A stretch of DNA of 64,000 nt, taken from assembly GCA_004347695.1 (NCBI GenBank), contig SLTK01000007.1:350823-414822 (forward strand), given 5' to 3'. This stretch comes from Chloroflexota bacterium (GTDB lineage: Bacteria; Chloroflexota; Anaerolineae; Anaerolineales; Anaerolineaceae). The translations under genes and the position numbers were made by a program. The notes under the pieces were generated by a model, which saw only the letters and a program-made list of their open reading frames with translations, was not told the origin of the DNA and searched no databases. Shown here one piece after another: positions 8,284-17,730 of this stretch; within the stretch, counting starts at the first letter, position 1; each line of letters opens with the position of its first letter.

Positions 8284-9296
8284 GGTTCTAAAAACAGAAT
8301 CGTCGAGGTCATCCAAACCATTCCCGGAATGCGGGTGGCACTCTCCTGATGGATGGCCAGACGCACGCGCACACGGTGAGTGACAGTGTAAGGTACATCT
8401 ACTCGAAACGGCACGTGCGTGCTTCCATCCGATGGTTGAGAGACCTGAACTGAACCAGAGCCGACTACCGCACCCTTTTCGTCAATCAACTCGACGATTA
8501 ATGGATTGTTATTGACCGATCGGGCGCTGCCATTGATGGACACCATTCCACCGGTGATCAGCGTACCCTCGCGCGGCGTGTCCACCCGATACGGCTCAAG
8601 CTCGACCTCCGGTGGGGTAAGGTCGCTGCTGCCCATTTGCATCAGAAGCACGTCCACCGATACCAGCGAGATCATCTGGCCAAACATGTCCCTGGTGTAA
8701 ACCACCAGCCGGGCGAGTTCCGCCGCGCTGTTGATCTGGAATGGTATTTCGGGAGAGATATAAAAGTTCTTGGCGTCATAATTGCGAAAATCCAGCACTT
8801 CACTGACCATCAAACGGCCATCTTCGCCGATTAAATCCACATACACCAGCCCATCGTCCCCCGAGTTGATCAAGGCTTCCATTTGGATCGGTGAAGAGAG
8901 CTTCGAGTATGGACCGGGCTTGGTGATCCGCATTTTCGCCATCGACGGCGGGGGTGTGACGCTTGCCTGACGGAAAGATCGCGTCGTAGCAGTCGGTGAT
9001 GCCAGCGGTTCTGCCATTGGCGTAGCGGTTGCGACCACCACGGACAGATTAGAGACGGCCAGTTCTGCCGTTTGAGCTGCCTGGTTAACCGGTTTCTCCT
9101 GCGAAGGTGTTTCAGTTGAAGCGGGAACCGGCAAGGAAGGCAAATCCATTGGGGTGCTGGTCACCGGAATTCGCTCGACTGGGCTGGTTTTAGGCAACCC
9201 AGGCGCCGCTTCCGCCTGGCATCCAACACTGATCAACAAAACTGTCAGCATCAAAGCTGCCAGTTTAATATCCCGCTTGAATCCTGTCGAGATCAT
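8280..9296 (-). CDS. Lipoprotein of unknown function with two beta-rich domains
   Basis: 338 residues. The N-terminus has a signal with lipobox, 'LMLTVLLISVGCQAEAAPG' (Cys at about residue 26), then a Pro/Thr/Ser-rich linker to ~residue 115. The C-terminal 220 residues contain two Ig-like/Gmad-type beta domains: 'KPGPYSKLSSPIQMEALINSGDDGLVYVDLIGEDG' and 'VDTPREGTLITGGMVSINGSARSVNNNPLIVELIDEKG'. Similar modules are found in spore/surface lipoproteins. No enzyme motif is seen. It is probably anchored on the outer face of the membrane. Confidence 0.6.
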   Translation of the reverse strand: MISTGFKRDIKLAALMLTVLLISVGCQAEAAPGLPKTSPVERIPVTSTPMDLPSLPVPASTETPSQEKPVNQAAQTAELAVSNLSVVVATATPMAEPLASPTATTRSFRQASVTPPPSMAKMRITKPGPYSKLSSPIQMEALINSGDDGLVYVDLIGEDGRLMVSEVLDFRNYDAKNFYISPEIPFQINSAAELARLVVYTRDMFGQMISLVSVDVLLMQMGSSDLTPPEVELEPYRVDTPREGTLITGGMVSINGSARSVNNNPLIVELIDEKGAVVGSGSVQVSQPSDGSTHVPFRVDVPYTVTHRVRVRLAIHQESATRIPGMVWMTSTILFLEP

Positions 9297-9377
9297 ACAG
9301 CGATTATATACCGGTTAAACGACGTACCAATGCTGTAGCCCTTCGAAATTCAAATTGTTATTAAATTGTAGGCCGGG

Positions 9378-10247
9378 CTAATCCAATAAGGCAGGCATGA
9401 CTTCTTTGGCAAAAGTCTGCATGCCCCGCTCCCGCACACCCTTAGTCTGCCCGGGGAAAAACAGGATAGCATAGCTGGCGCCGGCGCTCTGAAAAGCCTT
9501 CAACTTCTCGATCATATTCATCGGGCTGCCGGCGAGCGTTGTCGCTGGATCCGGCTGGGAGGTGAATTCCGCCCGCACCCGCAGGCATACTGTAAATGGA
9601 CGCGTCCCTATCAATTTGCGGGCGGGTTTCAGGGCCTCGGCGAGATCCTCGGGGGCCTTCATGTGCGGGTGCCAGCCGTCAGCATAATAAATGGCGCGTT
9701 TAAGCGCCGCCGGAGAGTCGCCGGCGACCCACAGCGGCGGTCCGCCGGGCTGAACAGGTTGCGGAGCAAAGGCAACATGATCAAAGGCATAGTATTTGCC
9801 TTGAAATGAAACCGTTTTGTTGCCGCGCCACAGGGTTCGCAACACTTTGAGTGCTTCGTCCATGCGTTTGCCGCGGTTGTGAAAATTCTGGTCCAAATTC
9901 TGATACTCTCCTGCCGACCAGCCGATTCCAGTTGCCAGGTTCACCCGCCCGCCCGACAGGACATCCAGGGTTGCTAATTGCTTGGCAACCTCCACCGGGT
10001 TGCGCTGAGGTAGCACCAGCGCGGAAATCCCCAGCCGGATGCGGCTGGTACTGCCCGCCAGGTAAGCCAGGGTGGTGATCGCCTCGTAAATCAATCCGTA
10101 AACCTGCGCATCTTCTCGCGGCAGCGCTAGATGATCAGTCGTCCAGACCGAGTCAAACCCCAGATTTTCAGCGGCCAGGGCAGTATCAACGATCGTCAAT
10201 CGCGTGGCGTCCTGGCCGTAATTGGGCAGTACAATGCCAAATTTCAT
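9378..10247 (-). CDS. LLM-class (luciferase-like) oxidoreductase, probably F420- or FMN-dependent
   Basis: From ATG 10247 the product is 289 residues and begins MKFGIVLPNYGQDATRL, the typical first strand of a bacterial luciferase-like barrel. The longer in-frame extension to 10586 overlaps the neighbouring gene and is not typical. Family features: 'LGFDSVWTTDHLALP', 'RIRLGISALVLPQRNPVEVAKQLATLDVLSGGRVNLATGIGWSAGEYQ', 'RGKRMDEALKVLRTLW' and 'PPLWVAGDSPAALKRAIYYADGWHP'. Members use reduced F420 or FMN. The choice of cofactor and substrate cannot be read from the sequence. Confidence 0.85.
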   Translation of the reverse strand: MKFGIVLPNYGQDATRLTIVDTALAAENLGFDSVWTTDHLALPREDAQVYGLIYEAITTLAYLAGSTSRIRLGISALVLPQRNPVEVAKQLATLDVLSGGRVNLATGIGWSAGEYQNLDQNFHNRGKRMDEALKVLRTLWRGNKTVSFQGKYYAFDHVAFAPQPVQPGGPPLWVAGDSPAALKRAIYYADGWHPHMKAPEDLAEALKPARKLIGTRPFTVCLRVRAEFTSQPDPATTLAGSPMNMIEKLKAFQSAGASYAILFFPGQTKGVRERGMQTFAKEVMPALLD

Positions 10248-10320
10248 TTGAGCCTTGGTAGAAACGAAGGGGGCGCTTAAAAAGAAGTAGATAACCTTTT
10301 GAAAAAATCCTCTGCACATT

Positions 10321-11823
10321 CTACAAACTATAGATGTCGCTGTACTTGCTATGCAGATAGCCAACATACGGCTGCGGGTCAATCTTGGAGCCTGTAACTC
10401 TTTGTACCAGTTCCTGCGGATCAAACTTGGAACCGTGACGATGCACCTTCTCACGCAGCCAGCCAAGCAAGGCGCTAAATTCACCCTTTTCAATCTGGCT
10501 TTCCAGATTGGGGATATCTCGGTTGATAACATCCCAGAGTTGGACGGAAACCAGGTTCCCGAGAGCATATGTGGGGAAGTAGCCAATCATTCCACCCGAC
10601 CAATGCACATCCTGCAAAACGCCTTCGCTGTCGTTGCGCGGGGTGATGCCAAGATATTCCTGCATGCGCGTATTCCAGGCCGCCGGCAGGTCTGCCACTT
10701 TCAAGGTACCTTCCATCAGGGCAATTTCCAGCTCCAGCCGCAGCATGACATGCAGATTGTAGGTCGCTTCATCTGATTCGGTACGGATATAAGACGGTTC
10801 GACTTTGTTGATTGCCTTATAGAATTTTTCCATGGGAACATTTCCCAGTTGAGCGGGGAAAACTGCCTGGAGTTTTGGGTAGAAAAAACGCCAGAATGCG
10901 CGCGAGCGGCCAACCAGGTTTTCCCACATGCGGGATTGCGATTCGTGCACCGCCATGGACGCGCCGTTGGCCAGGACAGTCCGGCTCAGATTGGAAGCCA
11001 GTCCTTGCTGGTACATGCCGTGACCGGCTTCATGCATGGTGCTGAATAAGCCGGAACTAACCAGATTCTCCAGGATGCGGGTCGTAATGCGAACATCCCC
11101 AATGCCAAAGCTGGTGGTGAACGGGTGCGCCGAGCGGTCCTGCCGTCCAGCATTCCAGTCATAACCAAAGCGGGTGATAACATCCACGCCAAAGTCCCAC
11201 TGCTTTTTGTCGTCATATTTCAAGTGCAGGAAGCCATCTTCGACTTGCGGGCGGGCTGCGATCGCCCGGATGAGTTCAACCTGCTGCGGGCGCAAGCGGG
11301 AGAAGATGTCTTTCACGTCAGCGGTCTTGAGACCCGGCTCGAAATCATCCAGCAGCGGGTCATACACATGGTCGTAAGGCTTGAAGTAATCGGCATATTC
11401 CCGTCGTAGTTCGACAATTCGCTCCAGATGTGGGCGGAAAAGCGAAAAATCCGATTTAGCCCTTGCCTGCACCCATTTCTCTTGCGCCAGAGTTGTGACG
11501 CGGGCGAACTCAGCAACTTTTTCGGAAGGAACACGGGTCATTTTATCGAAATCGATTTTCGAACGCCGAATAAACCGCGCGTCATCTGAATCGGGCTCCA
11601 GGCTTCTGGCATAAACCAGCAGCTCATCCAGCATCTTGCCAATTTCGTCCGAGGTTGCTTTGTGATGCGCGATTTTCGATAGGGTCGCCAGTTGTTCACT
11701 GCGTTCCTCGGCACCGTTTGGGGGCATATTGGTTTGTTGGTCCCAGCCAAGCAACGCACCAGCCATGTTGAGGTCCCAAATCTCGCCCATTTCGATTTTG
11801 AAAGCTGCTAACTTTTCCTTCAT
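10321..11823 (-). CDS. M32-family metallocarboxypeptidase
   Basis: 500 residues, the standard M32 (TaqCP/PfuCP) length. The zinc motif is 'TMHEAGHGMYQQGL' (HExxH), with a downstream Glu in 'VHESQSRMWENLVGRS'. Other family motifs are 'DHVYDPLLDDFEPGLKTADVKDIF', 'RQDRSAHPFTTSFGIGDVRITTR', 'RTESDEATYNLHVMLRLELE' and 'GVLQDVHWSGGMIGYFPTYALGN'. It removes C-terminal residues from peptides in the cytoplasm. The ATG at 11823 is preceded by GGAGCAAGATG; the next upstream gene is separated by a strong terminator. Confidence 0.95.
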   Translation of the reverse strand: MKEKLAAFKIEMGEIWDLNMAGALLGWDQQTNMPPNGAEERSEQLATLSKIAHHKATSDEIGKMLDELLVYARSLEPDSDDARFIRRSKIDFDKMTRVPSEKVAEFARVTTLAQEKWVQARAKSDFSLFRPHLERIVELRREYADYFKPYDHVYDPLLDDFEPGLKTADVKDIFSRLRPQQVELIRAIAARPQVEDGFLHLKYDDKKQWDFGVDVITRFGYDWNAGRQDRSAHPFTTSFGIGDVRITTRILENLVSSGLFSTMHEAGHGMYQQGLASNLSRTVLANGASMAVHESQSRMWENLVGRSRAFWRFFYPKLQAVFPAQLGNVPMEKFYKAINKVEPSYIRTESDEATYNLHVMLRLELEIALMEGTLKVADLPAAWNTRMQEYLGITPRNDSEGVLQDVHWSGGMIGYFPTYALGNLVSVQLWDVINRDIPNLESQIEKGEFSALLGWLREKVHRHGSKFDPQELVQRVTGSKIDPQPYVGYLHSKYSDIYSL

Positions 11824-11862
11824 CTTGCTCCTCCGTATTTCCGATGATTACAAAATTGAGTC

Positions 11863-11892
11863 AAAAAAAGGGCGGGTACATCGACCCGCCCC
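11863..11892 (-). terminator. Rho-independent terminator between the SerA-like and M32 genes
   Basis: On the minus strand, the 8-bp stem GGGCGGGT/ACCCGCCC (11884-11891 with 11870-11877) is followed by seven T. It ends the transcript of the 11958-12899 gene. Confidence 0.85.
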
Positions 11893-11957
11893 ACAAATCT
11901 TGGAGAGCATTAAGGCAGGGTGTGTGCGCCAGACCACCCTGTAATTTTACTTGATCT

Positions 11958-12899
11958 TCAGGCTACTTTCCAGCGTAACGGCTTGCCATTCAGCGCGGCA
12001 AGAACTTCGTGGGCAATATCATCCGCAGCCCGAATCTGGGCTTCAGCCGTCTGAGCGCCAATATGCGGTGAACAAACCACATGCGGGTGGCTAACCAGAG
12101 CAGTCAGGCCTGGGGGTTCGGTGGCGAACACGTCCAGACCGGCAGCAGCTACTTTTCCCGATTCCAAAGCAGCCAGCAGTGCTTCCTCATCGATCACACC
12201 GCCGCGCGCAGCGCATATGATACGTACACCATCTTTCATTTTCGCGAAGGCAGCCGCATTGAGCATTCCCTTGGATTCGGGAGTTAGCGGCAGGTGCATG
12301 GTGATGATATCGGACTCGGCCAGTAATTCGTCAAAAGAAACGGGCTTTCCTCCGCGTTTGACAATTTCATCAGCGGGGATGAGTGGGTCATAGCCCAGAA
12401 TTTCCATGTCGAATGCGGCTGCGCGTTTGCCGGTGGCCTCGCCGATGCGGCCAAAACCGATCACGCCCAGCTTTTTATGCCAGAGTTCGGTACCTTCCAT
12501 TTCTTTCTTAAGCCATTTGCCGGCTTTCATCCCGGCATCGCCGCGTGGAATGTCCCTGACGATTGAAAGCATCAAGGCCATCGCCAGCTCTGCAACAGCC
12601 AGGGTGGTGGCAGTGGGTGAATTGACCACCGTCACGCCGTGCGCTTTGGCAGCGTTCAGGTCGATGTTATCTACGCCAACGCCGGCTCGACCGACCACTT
12701 TCAGTTTCTTGCCAGCCTCAAAGACTGCTGGCGTTACTTTGGTGCGTCCACGAACAATCAAGGCATCATACTCGCCGACAACTTTTAGCAAGTCATCAGC
12801 GGTGATGGTTGGATTGTTGTCAACCTGAGCGTTTGCACGCAGGATAACCTGCCCATTCTCTTCAAGACCATCGGTCAGCAAGATTTTATACGTGGCCAT
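11958..12899 (-). CDS. serA: D-3-phosphoglycerate dehydrogenase-like 2-hydroxyacid dehydrogenase (short form)
   Basis: 313 residues. The N-terminal substrate domain has 'DALIVRGRTKVTPAVFEAG' and 'LKVVGRAGVGVDNIDLNAAKAHGVTVVNSPTATT', typical of phosphoglycerate dehydrogenase. The NAD-binding fold carries 'LGVIGFGRIGEATGKRAAAFDMEILGYDP'. Catalytic Arg, Glu and His lie in 'ICAARGGVIDEEALLAAL', 'LDVFATEPP' and 'CSPHIGAQT'. It would oxidise 3-phosphoglycerate in serine synthesis. It lacks the C-terminal ACT domain of long SerA proteins, so no serine feedback is expected at that site. AGGAGCTTAAGGAATG supplies the RBS. Confidence 0.85.
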   Translation of the reverse strand: MATYKILLTDGLEENGQVILRANAQVDNNPTITADDLLKVVGEYDALIVRGRTKVTPAVFEAGKKLKVVGRAGVGVDNIDLNAAKAHGVTVVNSPTATTLAVAELAMALMLSIVRDIPRGDAGMKAGKWLKKEMEGTELWHKKLGVIGFGRIGEATGKRAAAFDMEILGYDPLIPADEIVKRGGKPVSFDELLAESDIITMHLPLTPESKGMLNAAAFAKMKDGVRIICAARGGVIDEEALLAALESGKVAAAGLDVFATEPPGLTALVSHPHVVCSPHIGAQTAEAQIRAADDIAHEVLAALNGKPLRWKVA

Positions 12900-13253
12900 T
12901 CCTTAAGCTCCTTGATTCAGTTGATAAATTGTCGAGTAGCAAAGGGGAAAATTATGAACTCATTGTACAACATTCAGGCGTGATGCGCAGGGAAATAAGA
13001 GGAAGATCATGATCAAGCTCTGACAAACAGCGGCCTGCTTTCCTGATTTTCAAGCCCGAGGTTGAAAAAACGTCGGGCTAAGCCGAGTTTCGCTATCATC
13101 TATTAAGTAATTGTTTTAAGGCATATGAAATAATCGCAAAACCCCTTACAATTAACTTACTTGTCCGGCTGCATTTATCGTTCGTTACTGGTGATCCGGT
13201 TGGCCCGACCGGGTTTTGCAGTTCAGGTTTTCATCCGGGCTAATTTATGATCG
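12900..13253. other. Divergent intergenic region with one hairpin, no gene seen
   Basis: This 354-base gap lies between the divergent serA-like and HD-GYP genes, so it must contain promoters for both. One hairpin stands out: AGCCCGA (13053-13059) pairs with TCGGGCT (13073-13079), with no T-tract. No riboswitch consensus was recognised. Confidence 0.5.
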
Positions 13254-15764
13254 ATGAACCCGACTAGAATTCAAAAATGGACCTCGATACTCATACTGGC
13301 TGCCGTCGCGGCCGGTTGGACAGCCTTGCTGCCTGGCCGACAAAGCATTGCCAGCGCCCAGACTCCTGCACCCGTTGAGCCGTCGATCGCTCCCACGGAC
13401 TCGAAAGCCGAAAACCCGGTGATCCGGGTGGGCGGATCCGCTTCCAATCCGCCGTATGAATACCTGGAAAACGGGCAGCCGGCTGGCTTTGCCGTTGACC
13501 TGGTTAAAGCGGTAGCACACGCGATGGACTTTGAAGTGCAGTTTATTTTGACAAATTCCCAGCAGTCCCGCCAGGATCTGATGGATGGCAAAGTAGACAT
13601 GCTGGCTGGAATGGCATATTCGACCAATCGCGACTCTGCCCTTGATTTTTCAGTTCCAATCACCTACACAACTTTCGATCTTTATGTGCGCAACGACTCA
13701 CCTGTCCGCACATTGGAAGATGTGCGCGGAAAGGAAATTATCGTCATTTCCAATTCAGTCGTCTATGAATATCTGGTGGCTGAACGCTTTACTTCTCGCA
13801 TCTCTCAAGTTAATGACCCCGCCGATGCCATACGGCTGCTCTCGCAAAACAATTATGACGGCGCCATTCTTAGCCGCATTCAAGCTGAGTATTTAATCAG
13901 AAATATGGAAGTCACCAACCTGCGACGCGTAGAGGTTGATTTGATGACCCGCAAATACGCTGTCGCGGTTGCCGAAGGAAACTACAAACTTCTTGCTAAA
14001 ATAAACGAAGGCCTTTATACAGTTCATTCCAACGGTGAGCTGCATGACATTCAGGAAAAATGGTTCGGGGTTTACCAGAGGGAAACGTCATGGCTGACCA
14101 TCCATCCATATATCTATGGGATGGGAACCGCGTTGATTCTGCTGGTTGTAGTGCTATTTTGGAGCCGATCACTTCAGCGCCGGATCAAAACCCGCTCGGA
14201 AGAGTTGCGCAGAAGCGAGAACCAATACCGTTTGTTGGTCGATAACGCCACGGAAGGGGTGATCGTCTCCTGTGGCGATGAATATGTGTTTGCCAATGCC
14301 CGCGCCGCTGAAATTTTTGGGTATACCGTCAAAGAGTTCATCGGGATGAATATCCGGGATACCCTCCATCCTGACGATGTGGACATGGTGATGGACCGTT
14401 ACCAACGCAGGCTGAAGGGTGAAGACATCCTCTCCCAATATTCGTTCCGCATCATGACGCAAACGCGAGAACTGCGCTGGGTAACCATTCATTCAGTGTT
14501 GATCGAATGGGAAGGCAAGCCTGCGACTTTAGATATGTTTATGGATTCTACCGAAAGCCGCCGGGCGGAGGAGCAAATTCAACAACAACTCAAACACATG
14601 GCAGCGCTGCGTGCCGTGGACATGGCGATCACCGCTTCGATGGATCTGCCGCTCACACTGCGCGTTTTGCTGGAGCAAGTCACCGCACAGCTCGGTGTGG
14701 ATGCCTCAGCCGTTCTCTTGTTAGAGAAAAACACCAGGCAACTGGCCTACGCAGCCGGGCAGGGATTTCTGACCAATGCCATCCGTGATGTGCGTCTGGA
14801 AGTCGGACGCGGTTTTTCCGGACGGGTAGCTGTGCAGCGCAAATGGCTGCGAGTCGATGACCTATCAAAAGGTGTCGATGGAATTCTCCCACCGCGCTGG
14901 GTGAAAGCTGAACATTTTTCGGCATATATCGGCGTCCCACTGATTACCAAAGGTGAGGTGTTGGGGGTGTTGGAAATCTTCCAACGTTCGCCGCTTGGCG
15001 CCGATCCGGCCTGGATGAATTTCCTGGAATCCATCGCCAACCAGGCGGCAATCGCCATCGATAACGCTCAGCTACTCAAAGACCTGCAAACCGCCAACCT
15101 GGATTTGACTCTGGCGTATGATGCTACCATCGAAGGTTGGGCACGCGCATTGGAATTGCGCGACGGCGAAACAGAAGGCCACTCGCACCGGGTGGCAGCA
15201 TTGACTGTGGCGCTTGCCGGTGAAATGGGCCTGCACGGTGAGGATTTACTCCATATCCGGCGCGGGTCGCTGCTGCATGATATCGGTAAAATGGCCATCC
15301 CTGACAGCATTTTGAAAAAGCAGGATAACCTCACAGAAATGGACTGGGAGATCATGCGAAAGCACCCGATCTACTCGGTCGAAATGCTGTCCTCGATTGA
15401 CTTCTTGCGCCCTGCCTTGAATATACCTCAGTCGCATCATGAATGGTGGGACGGCTCAGGGTACCCGCACAAACTCAAAGGCGAAGGAATTCCCCTGCCG
15501 GCGCGTATTTTCGCGGTTGTGGATGTGTGGGATGCGCTGATCTATAACCGGCGTTACCGCAAAGGCTGGAAAAAAGAGAAAGTCATCCAACATATCACCG
15601 CTCTCAGTGGCAAGCAATTCGATCCGCGGGTGGTATCGGCTTTTTTGACATTTATCGAAGACCGGAGCGATGGGCTGGCGGATGGCGAACCGGAGTCCCA
15701 ATCGGAAACCCCACTTTCGTCGCCGCGCCCGGACGACGAACCCACACAAAGCAAGTTGAATTAA
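13254..15764 (+). CDS. Membrane sensor: periplasmic SBP_bac_3 domain, PAS, GAF and HD-GYP phosphodiesterase
   Basis: 836 residues. A signal/anchor (1-36) is followed by a type-3 solute-binding domain (~55-280: 'PPYEYLENGQPAGFAVDLVKAV', 'MLAGMAYSTNRDSALDFSVPIT'). A transmembrane helix at ~285-305 leads to a PAS domain (~325-440, 'YRLLVDNATEGVIVSCGDEYVFANARAAEIFGY'), a GAF domain (~455-605) and a C-terminal HD-GYP domain. HD is at 675-676 ('LLHDIGKMAIPDSIL') and GYP at 736-738 ('HHEWWDGSGYP'). HD-GYP proteins hydrolyse cyclic-di-GMP. The arrangement implies that binding of an external amino-acid-like ligand changes c-di-GMP breakdown. The tail after ~810 is a disordered Pro/Ser/Glu stretch. Confidence 0.93.
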   Translation: MNPTRIQKWTSILILAAVAAGWTALLPGRQSIASAQTPAPVEPSIAPTDSKAENPVIRVGGSASNPPYEYLENGQPAGFAVDLVKAVAHAMDFEVQFILTNSQQSRQDLMDGKVDMLAGMAYSTNRDSALDFSVPITYTTFDLYVRNDSPVRTLEDVRGKEIIVISNSVVYEYLVAERFTSRISQVNDPADAIRLLSQNNYDGAILSRIQAEYLIRNMEVTNLRRVEVDLMTRKYAVAVAEGNYKLLAKINEGLYTVHSNGELHDIQEKWFGVYQRETSWLTIHPYIYGMGTALILLVVVLFWSRSLQRRIKTRSEELRRSENQYRLLVDNATEGVIVSCGDEYVFANARAAEIFGYTVKEFIGMNIRDTLHPDDVDMVMDRYQRRLKGEDILSQYSFRIMTQTRELRWVTIHSVLIEWEGKPATLDMFMDSTESRRAEEQIQQQLKHMAALRAVDMAITASMDLPLTLRVLLEQVTAQLGVDASAVLLLEKNTRQLAYAAGQGFLTNAIRDVRLEVGRGFSGRVAVQRKWLRVDDLSKGVDGILPPRWVKAEHFSAYIGVPLITKGEVLGVLEIFQRSPLGADPAWMNFLESIANQAAIAIDNAQLLKDLQTANLDLTLAYDATIEGWARALELRDGETEGHSHRVAALTVALAGEMGLHGEDLLHIRRGSLLHDIGKMAIPDSILKKQDNLTEMDWEIMRKHPIYSVEMLSSIDFLRPALNIPQSHHEWWDGSGYPHKLKGEGIPLPARIFAVVDVWDALIYNRRYRKGWKKEKVIQHITALSGKQFDPRVVSAFLTFIEDRSDGLADGEPESQSETPLSSPRPDDEPTQSKLN

Positions 15765-15768
15765 GCGC

Positions 15769-16503
15769 TTACCAGTTTGCCAGGAGCAGCGGCAGCTCGT
15801 CTAGAGTGGGGATAACTTCGTCTGGTACGATCGAAAGGCGGTATGGATTATTTTCCAACATATCTGCCCGCCGCGTGATCCAAATGCTGGACATACCGAC
15901 ATTAGCAGCGCCCAGAATATCCGCATTGAGTGTATCACCGATCATTAACGCCTCTTTCGGTGAACAATGCAACGAATCCATCGCAATTTCAAAAATACGC
16001 GGGTGAGGTTTACGCACGCCAACATTCGCAGAAATCCAGATGCGGTCAAAGTACGGTCGCAGACCGGTTTTATCGATAAGCGCCTGAACGTCGGCAGCAT
16101 CACCGGCATTGGAGATCAGCCCCAGTTTATAGCCGACACCACGCAAGCGCCCCAGCGTAGAAATGGCGTCAGGTTCGACCTGCCAGTGGTTTTGGAAGGT
16201 GTGATAAAAAGCATCCAGACCAATACGTGTCCACTCCGGCTTAACTTCCGGCAAACCATAGGAAGCCAGCATTTCGTTCAGTACAAATTCGGTGGTGTGC
16301 TCCACATAATCGCTGCTGCGCTGAGCATAGTATTTCTGCATGCGCCAGTTGAAATCGGCTGCAAGCTGCACGGGATCCATGCCAACACCGGCCTCCTTCA
16401 ACTGCACTCCCAACGCCAGATTTGCCTGGTGCAGGATCGTTTCCCATGAGGTATCGAAATAAATCAACGTGCCGCCAAGGTCAAAGAAGATTGCTTTGAA
16501 CAT
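15769..16503 (-). CDS. HAD-superfamily hydrolase (subfamily IA)
   Basis: 244 residues, with HAD motif I 'FKAIFFDLGGTLIYF' at the N-terminus; the second catalytic Asp is replaced by Gly, as in many subfamily IA phosphoglycolate- and haloacid-type members. Motif II is 'KLGLISNAGDA', motif III the Lys in 'VGVRKPHPRIFEIAM' and motif IV 'ALMIGDTLNADILGAANVGM'. A helical cap lies between. A cytosolic phosphatase is likely, with an unassigned substrate. It converges on the HD-GYP gene with four bases between stops. Confidence 0.85.
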   Translation of the reverse strand: MFKAIFFDLGGTLIYFDTSWETILHQANLALGVQLKEAGVGMDPVQLAADFNWRMQKYYAQRSSDYVEHTTEFVLNEMLASYGLPEVKPEWTRIGLDAFYHTFQNHWQVEPDAISTLGRLRGVGYKLGLISNAGDAADVQALIDKTGLRPYFDRIWISANVGVRKPHPRIFEIAMDSLHCSPKEALMIGDTLNADILGAANVGMSSIWITRRADMLENNPYRLSIVPDEVIPTLDELPLLLANW

Positions 16504-16539
16504 GAGATCAGTTTTCCAGTCAAGAGGCTGTAAGTGAAG

Positions 16540-17562
16540 TTAATAGCCTAAATCCGGTTCATACAGGTTAAACAATTTAACGCCTGAAAGGTAACGCGCC
16601 AGATTATCGGTGAAGAGCGCAACTGCCCGGCGGGAATAATGCGGGCTGATCCCCGAAATGTGCGGTGAAACGAGCACATTGGGGAGCTTCCATAATGGGC
16701 TGGCAGGCGGCAACGGTTCCTCCGCAAACACATCCAGCGCCGCGCCGGCGATCTTTTTCTCTTGCAGCGCAGCTATTAATGCCTGCGGCTGGACGATCCC
16801 CCCGCGGCTGACATCCACCAGATAGGCATTGGAACCCATGGCAGCCAGTTCTGCCTCGCCAATCAAATTGCGTGTTTGTGGGGTCAACGGCACGCATACC
16901 ACCACAAAATCACAGGTTTTTACCATCGATTTGAGCGCAGCAATCGGATAAAGTCGGGTGAACAGATCGCCCTCTGGATCGCCTAATCCAGTTGGCGTGT
17001 ACCCATCGTCCAGCGGTTTCATCGCGTCGCGTTTGGCAGCCAGTACTTTAACCTCGAAGGGTTGCAGCAAACGCGCAATTTCTCGGCCAATGCTGCCGTA
17101 ACCTACAATTCCGACCGTGGAGCCGCTTAGTTCAAGCGGCTTGAAACGCTCCCAGCGGTCTTTCGGCCAATCGGCTTTGAACTGGTTGGTGTGCAAATCC
17201 GGCATTTTGTGACCAAGCGCCAGCATCATCATGATGGCATATTCTGCCACCTGTGGTGCTGCCGCCCCACTCAGGGTCGTGATTGCCAGGTTGGGTTTGC
17301 TCAGCAGCGGATTGGTTGCGACGTGGTCGATGCCGGCGTAGTGAAATTGAATCCAGCGCAGGTTGGGTGCTGCGTCTGGCGTTGGCAACAGCCGGTCGGT
17401 ATAAAGCACTTCGGTGCGGTTCCAGATTTCGGCAGAAATGTCTTCCGGCGCACGCGCTGGCAGCAAAGTAATGCGCAAGCGCGGTGAAAGCTGGCGCAGC
17501 GGCGCGATTAATTCGTCGGGAAAGGAAACGGTAATGAGAACTTCGACAGGTGGTGTGCTCAT
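16540..17562 (-). CDS. D-isomer-specific 2-hydroxyacid dehydrogenase
   Basis: 340 residues. Rossmann motif 'GSTVGIVGYGSIGREIARLLQPF'; catalytic regions 'LVDVSRGGIVQPQALIAAL' (Arg), 'LDVFAEEPLP' (Glu) and 'VLVSPHISG' (His). The N-terminal 'TEVLYTDRLLPTPDAAPNLRWIQFHYAGIDHVATNPLL' differs from phosphoglycerate dehydrogenases and fits the glyoxylate/hydroxypyruvate-reductase-like clade. The insertion at ~178-205 ('LDDGYTPTGLGDPEGDLFTRLYP') also occurs in this clade. 36 bases separate it from the HAD gene, so the two may be co-transcribed. Confidence 0.85.
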   Translation of the reverse strand: MSTPPVEVLITVSFPDELIAPLRQLSPRLRITLLPARAPEDISAEIWNRTEVLYTDRLLPTPDAAPNLRWIQFHYAGIDHVATNPLLSKPNLAITTLSGAAAPQVAEYAIMMMLALGHKMPDLHTNQFKADWPKDRWERFKPLELSGSTVGIVGYGSIGREIARLLQPFEVKVLAAKRDAMKPLDDGYTPTGLGDPEGDLFTRLYPIAALKSMVKTCDFVVVCVPLTPQTRNLIGEAELAAMGSNAYLVDVSRGGIVQPQALIAALQEKKIAGAALDVFAEEPLPPASPLWKLPNVLVSPHISGISPHYSRRAVALFTDNLARYLSGVKLFNLYEPDLGY

Positions 17563-17730
17563 GAGGTAATTATACCCGTGCTGCGGGCATTAACGAAAGC
17601 GGTGCGTATTTGATCGCGCGCCCACTCGACCGCCTGCCAAAGCCAGCGCCTGGGTGGGGCAAAGCCTCCTGACCTGTCCCATCTTGCCCACGAGGCCTGT
17701 GCGCCTACGGCCAGTGAGTCCCCCAGTTGA

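Noticed and set aside
10248..10586. N-terminal extension of the LLM oxidoreductase
   Set aside because: It overlaps the 3' end of the M32 carboxypeptidase gene, and the family's conserved start is at 10247.
13053..13079. Terminator in the serA-like/HD-GYP gap
   Set aside because: The 7-bp stem has no T-tract on either strand and the flanking genes are divergent, so nothing ends here.
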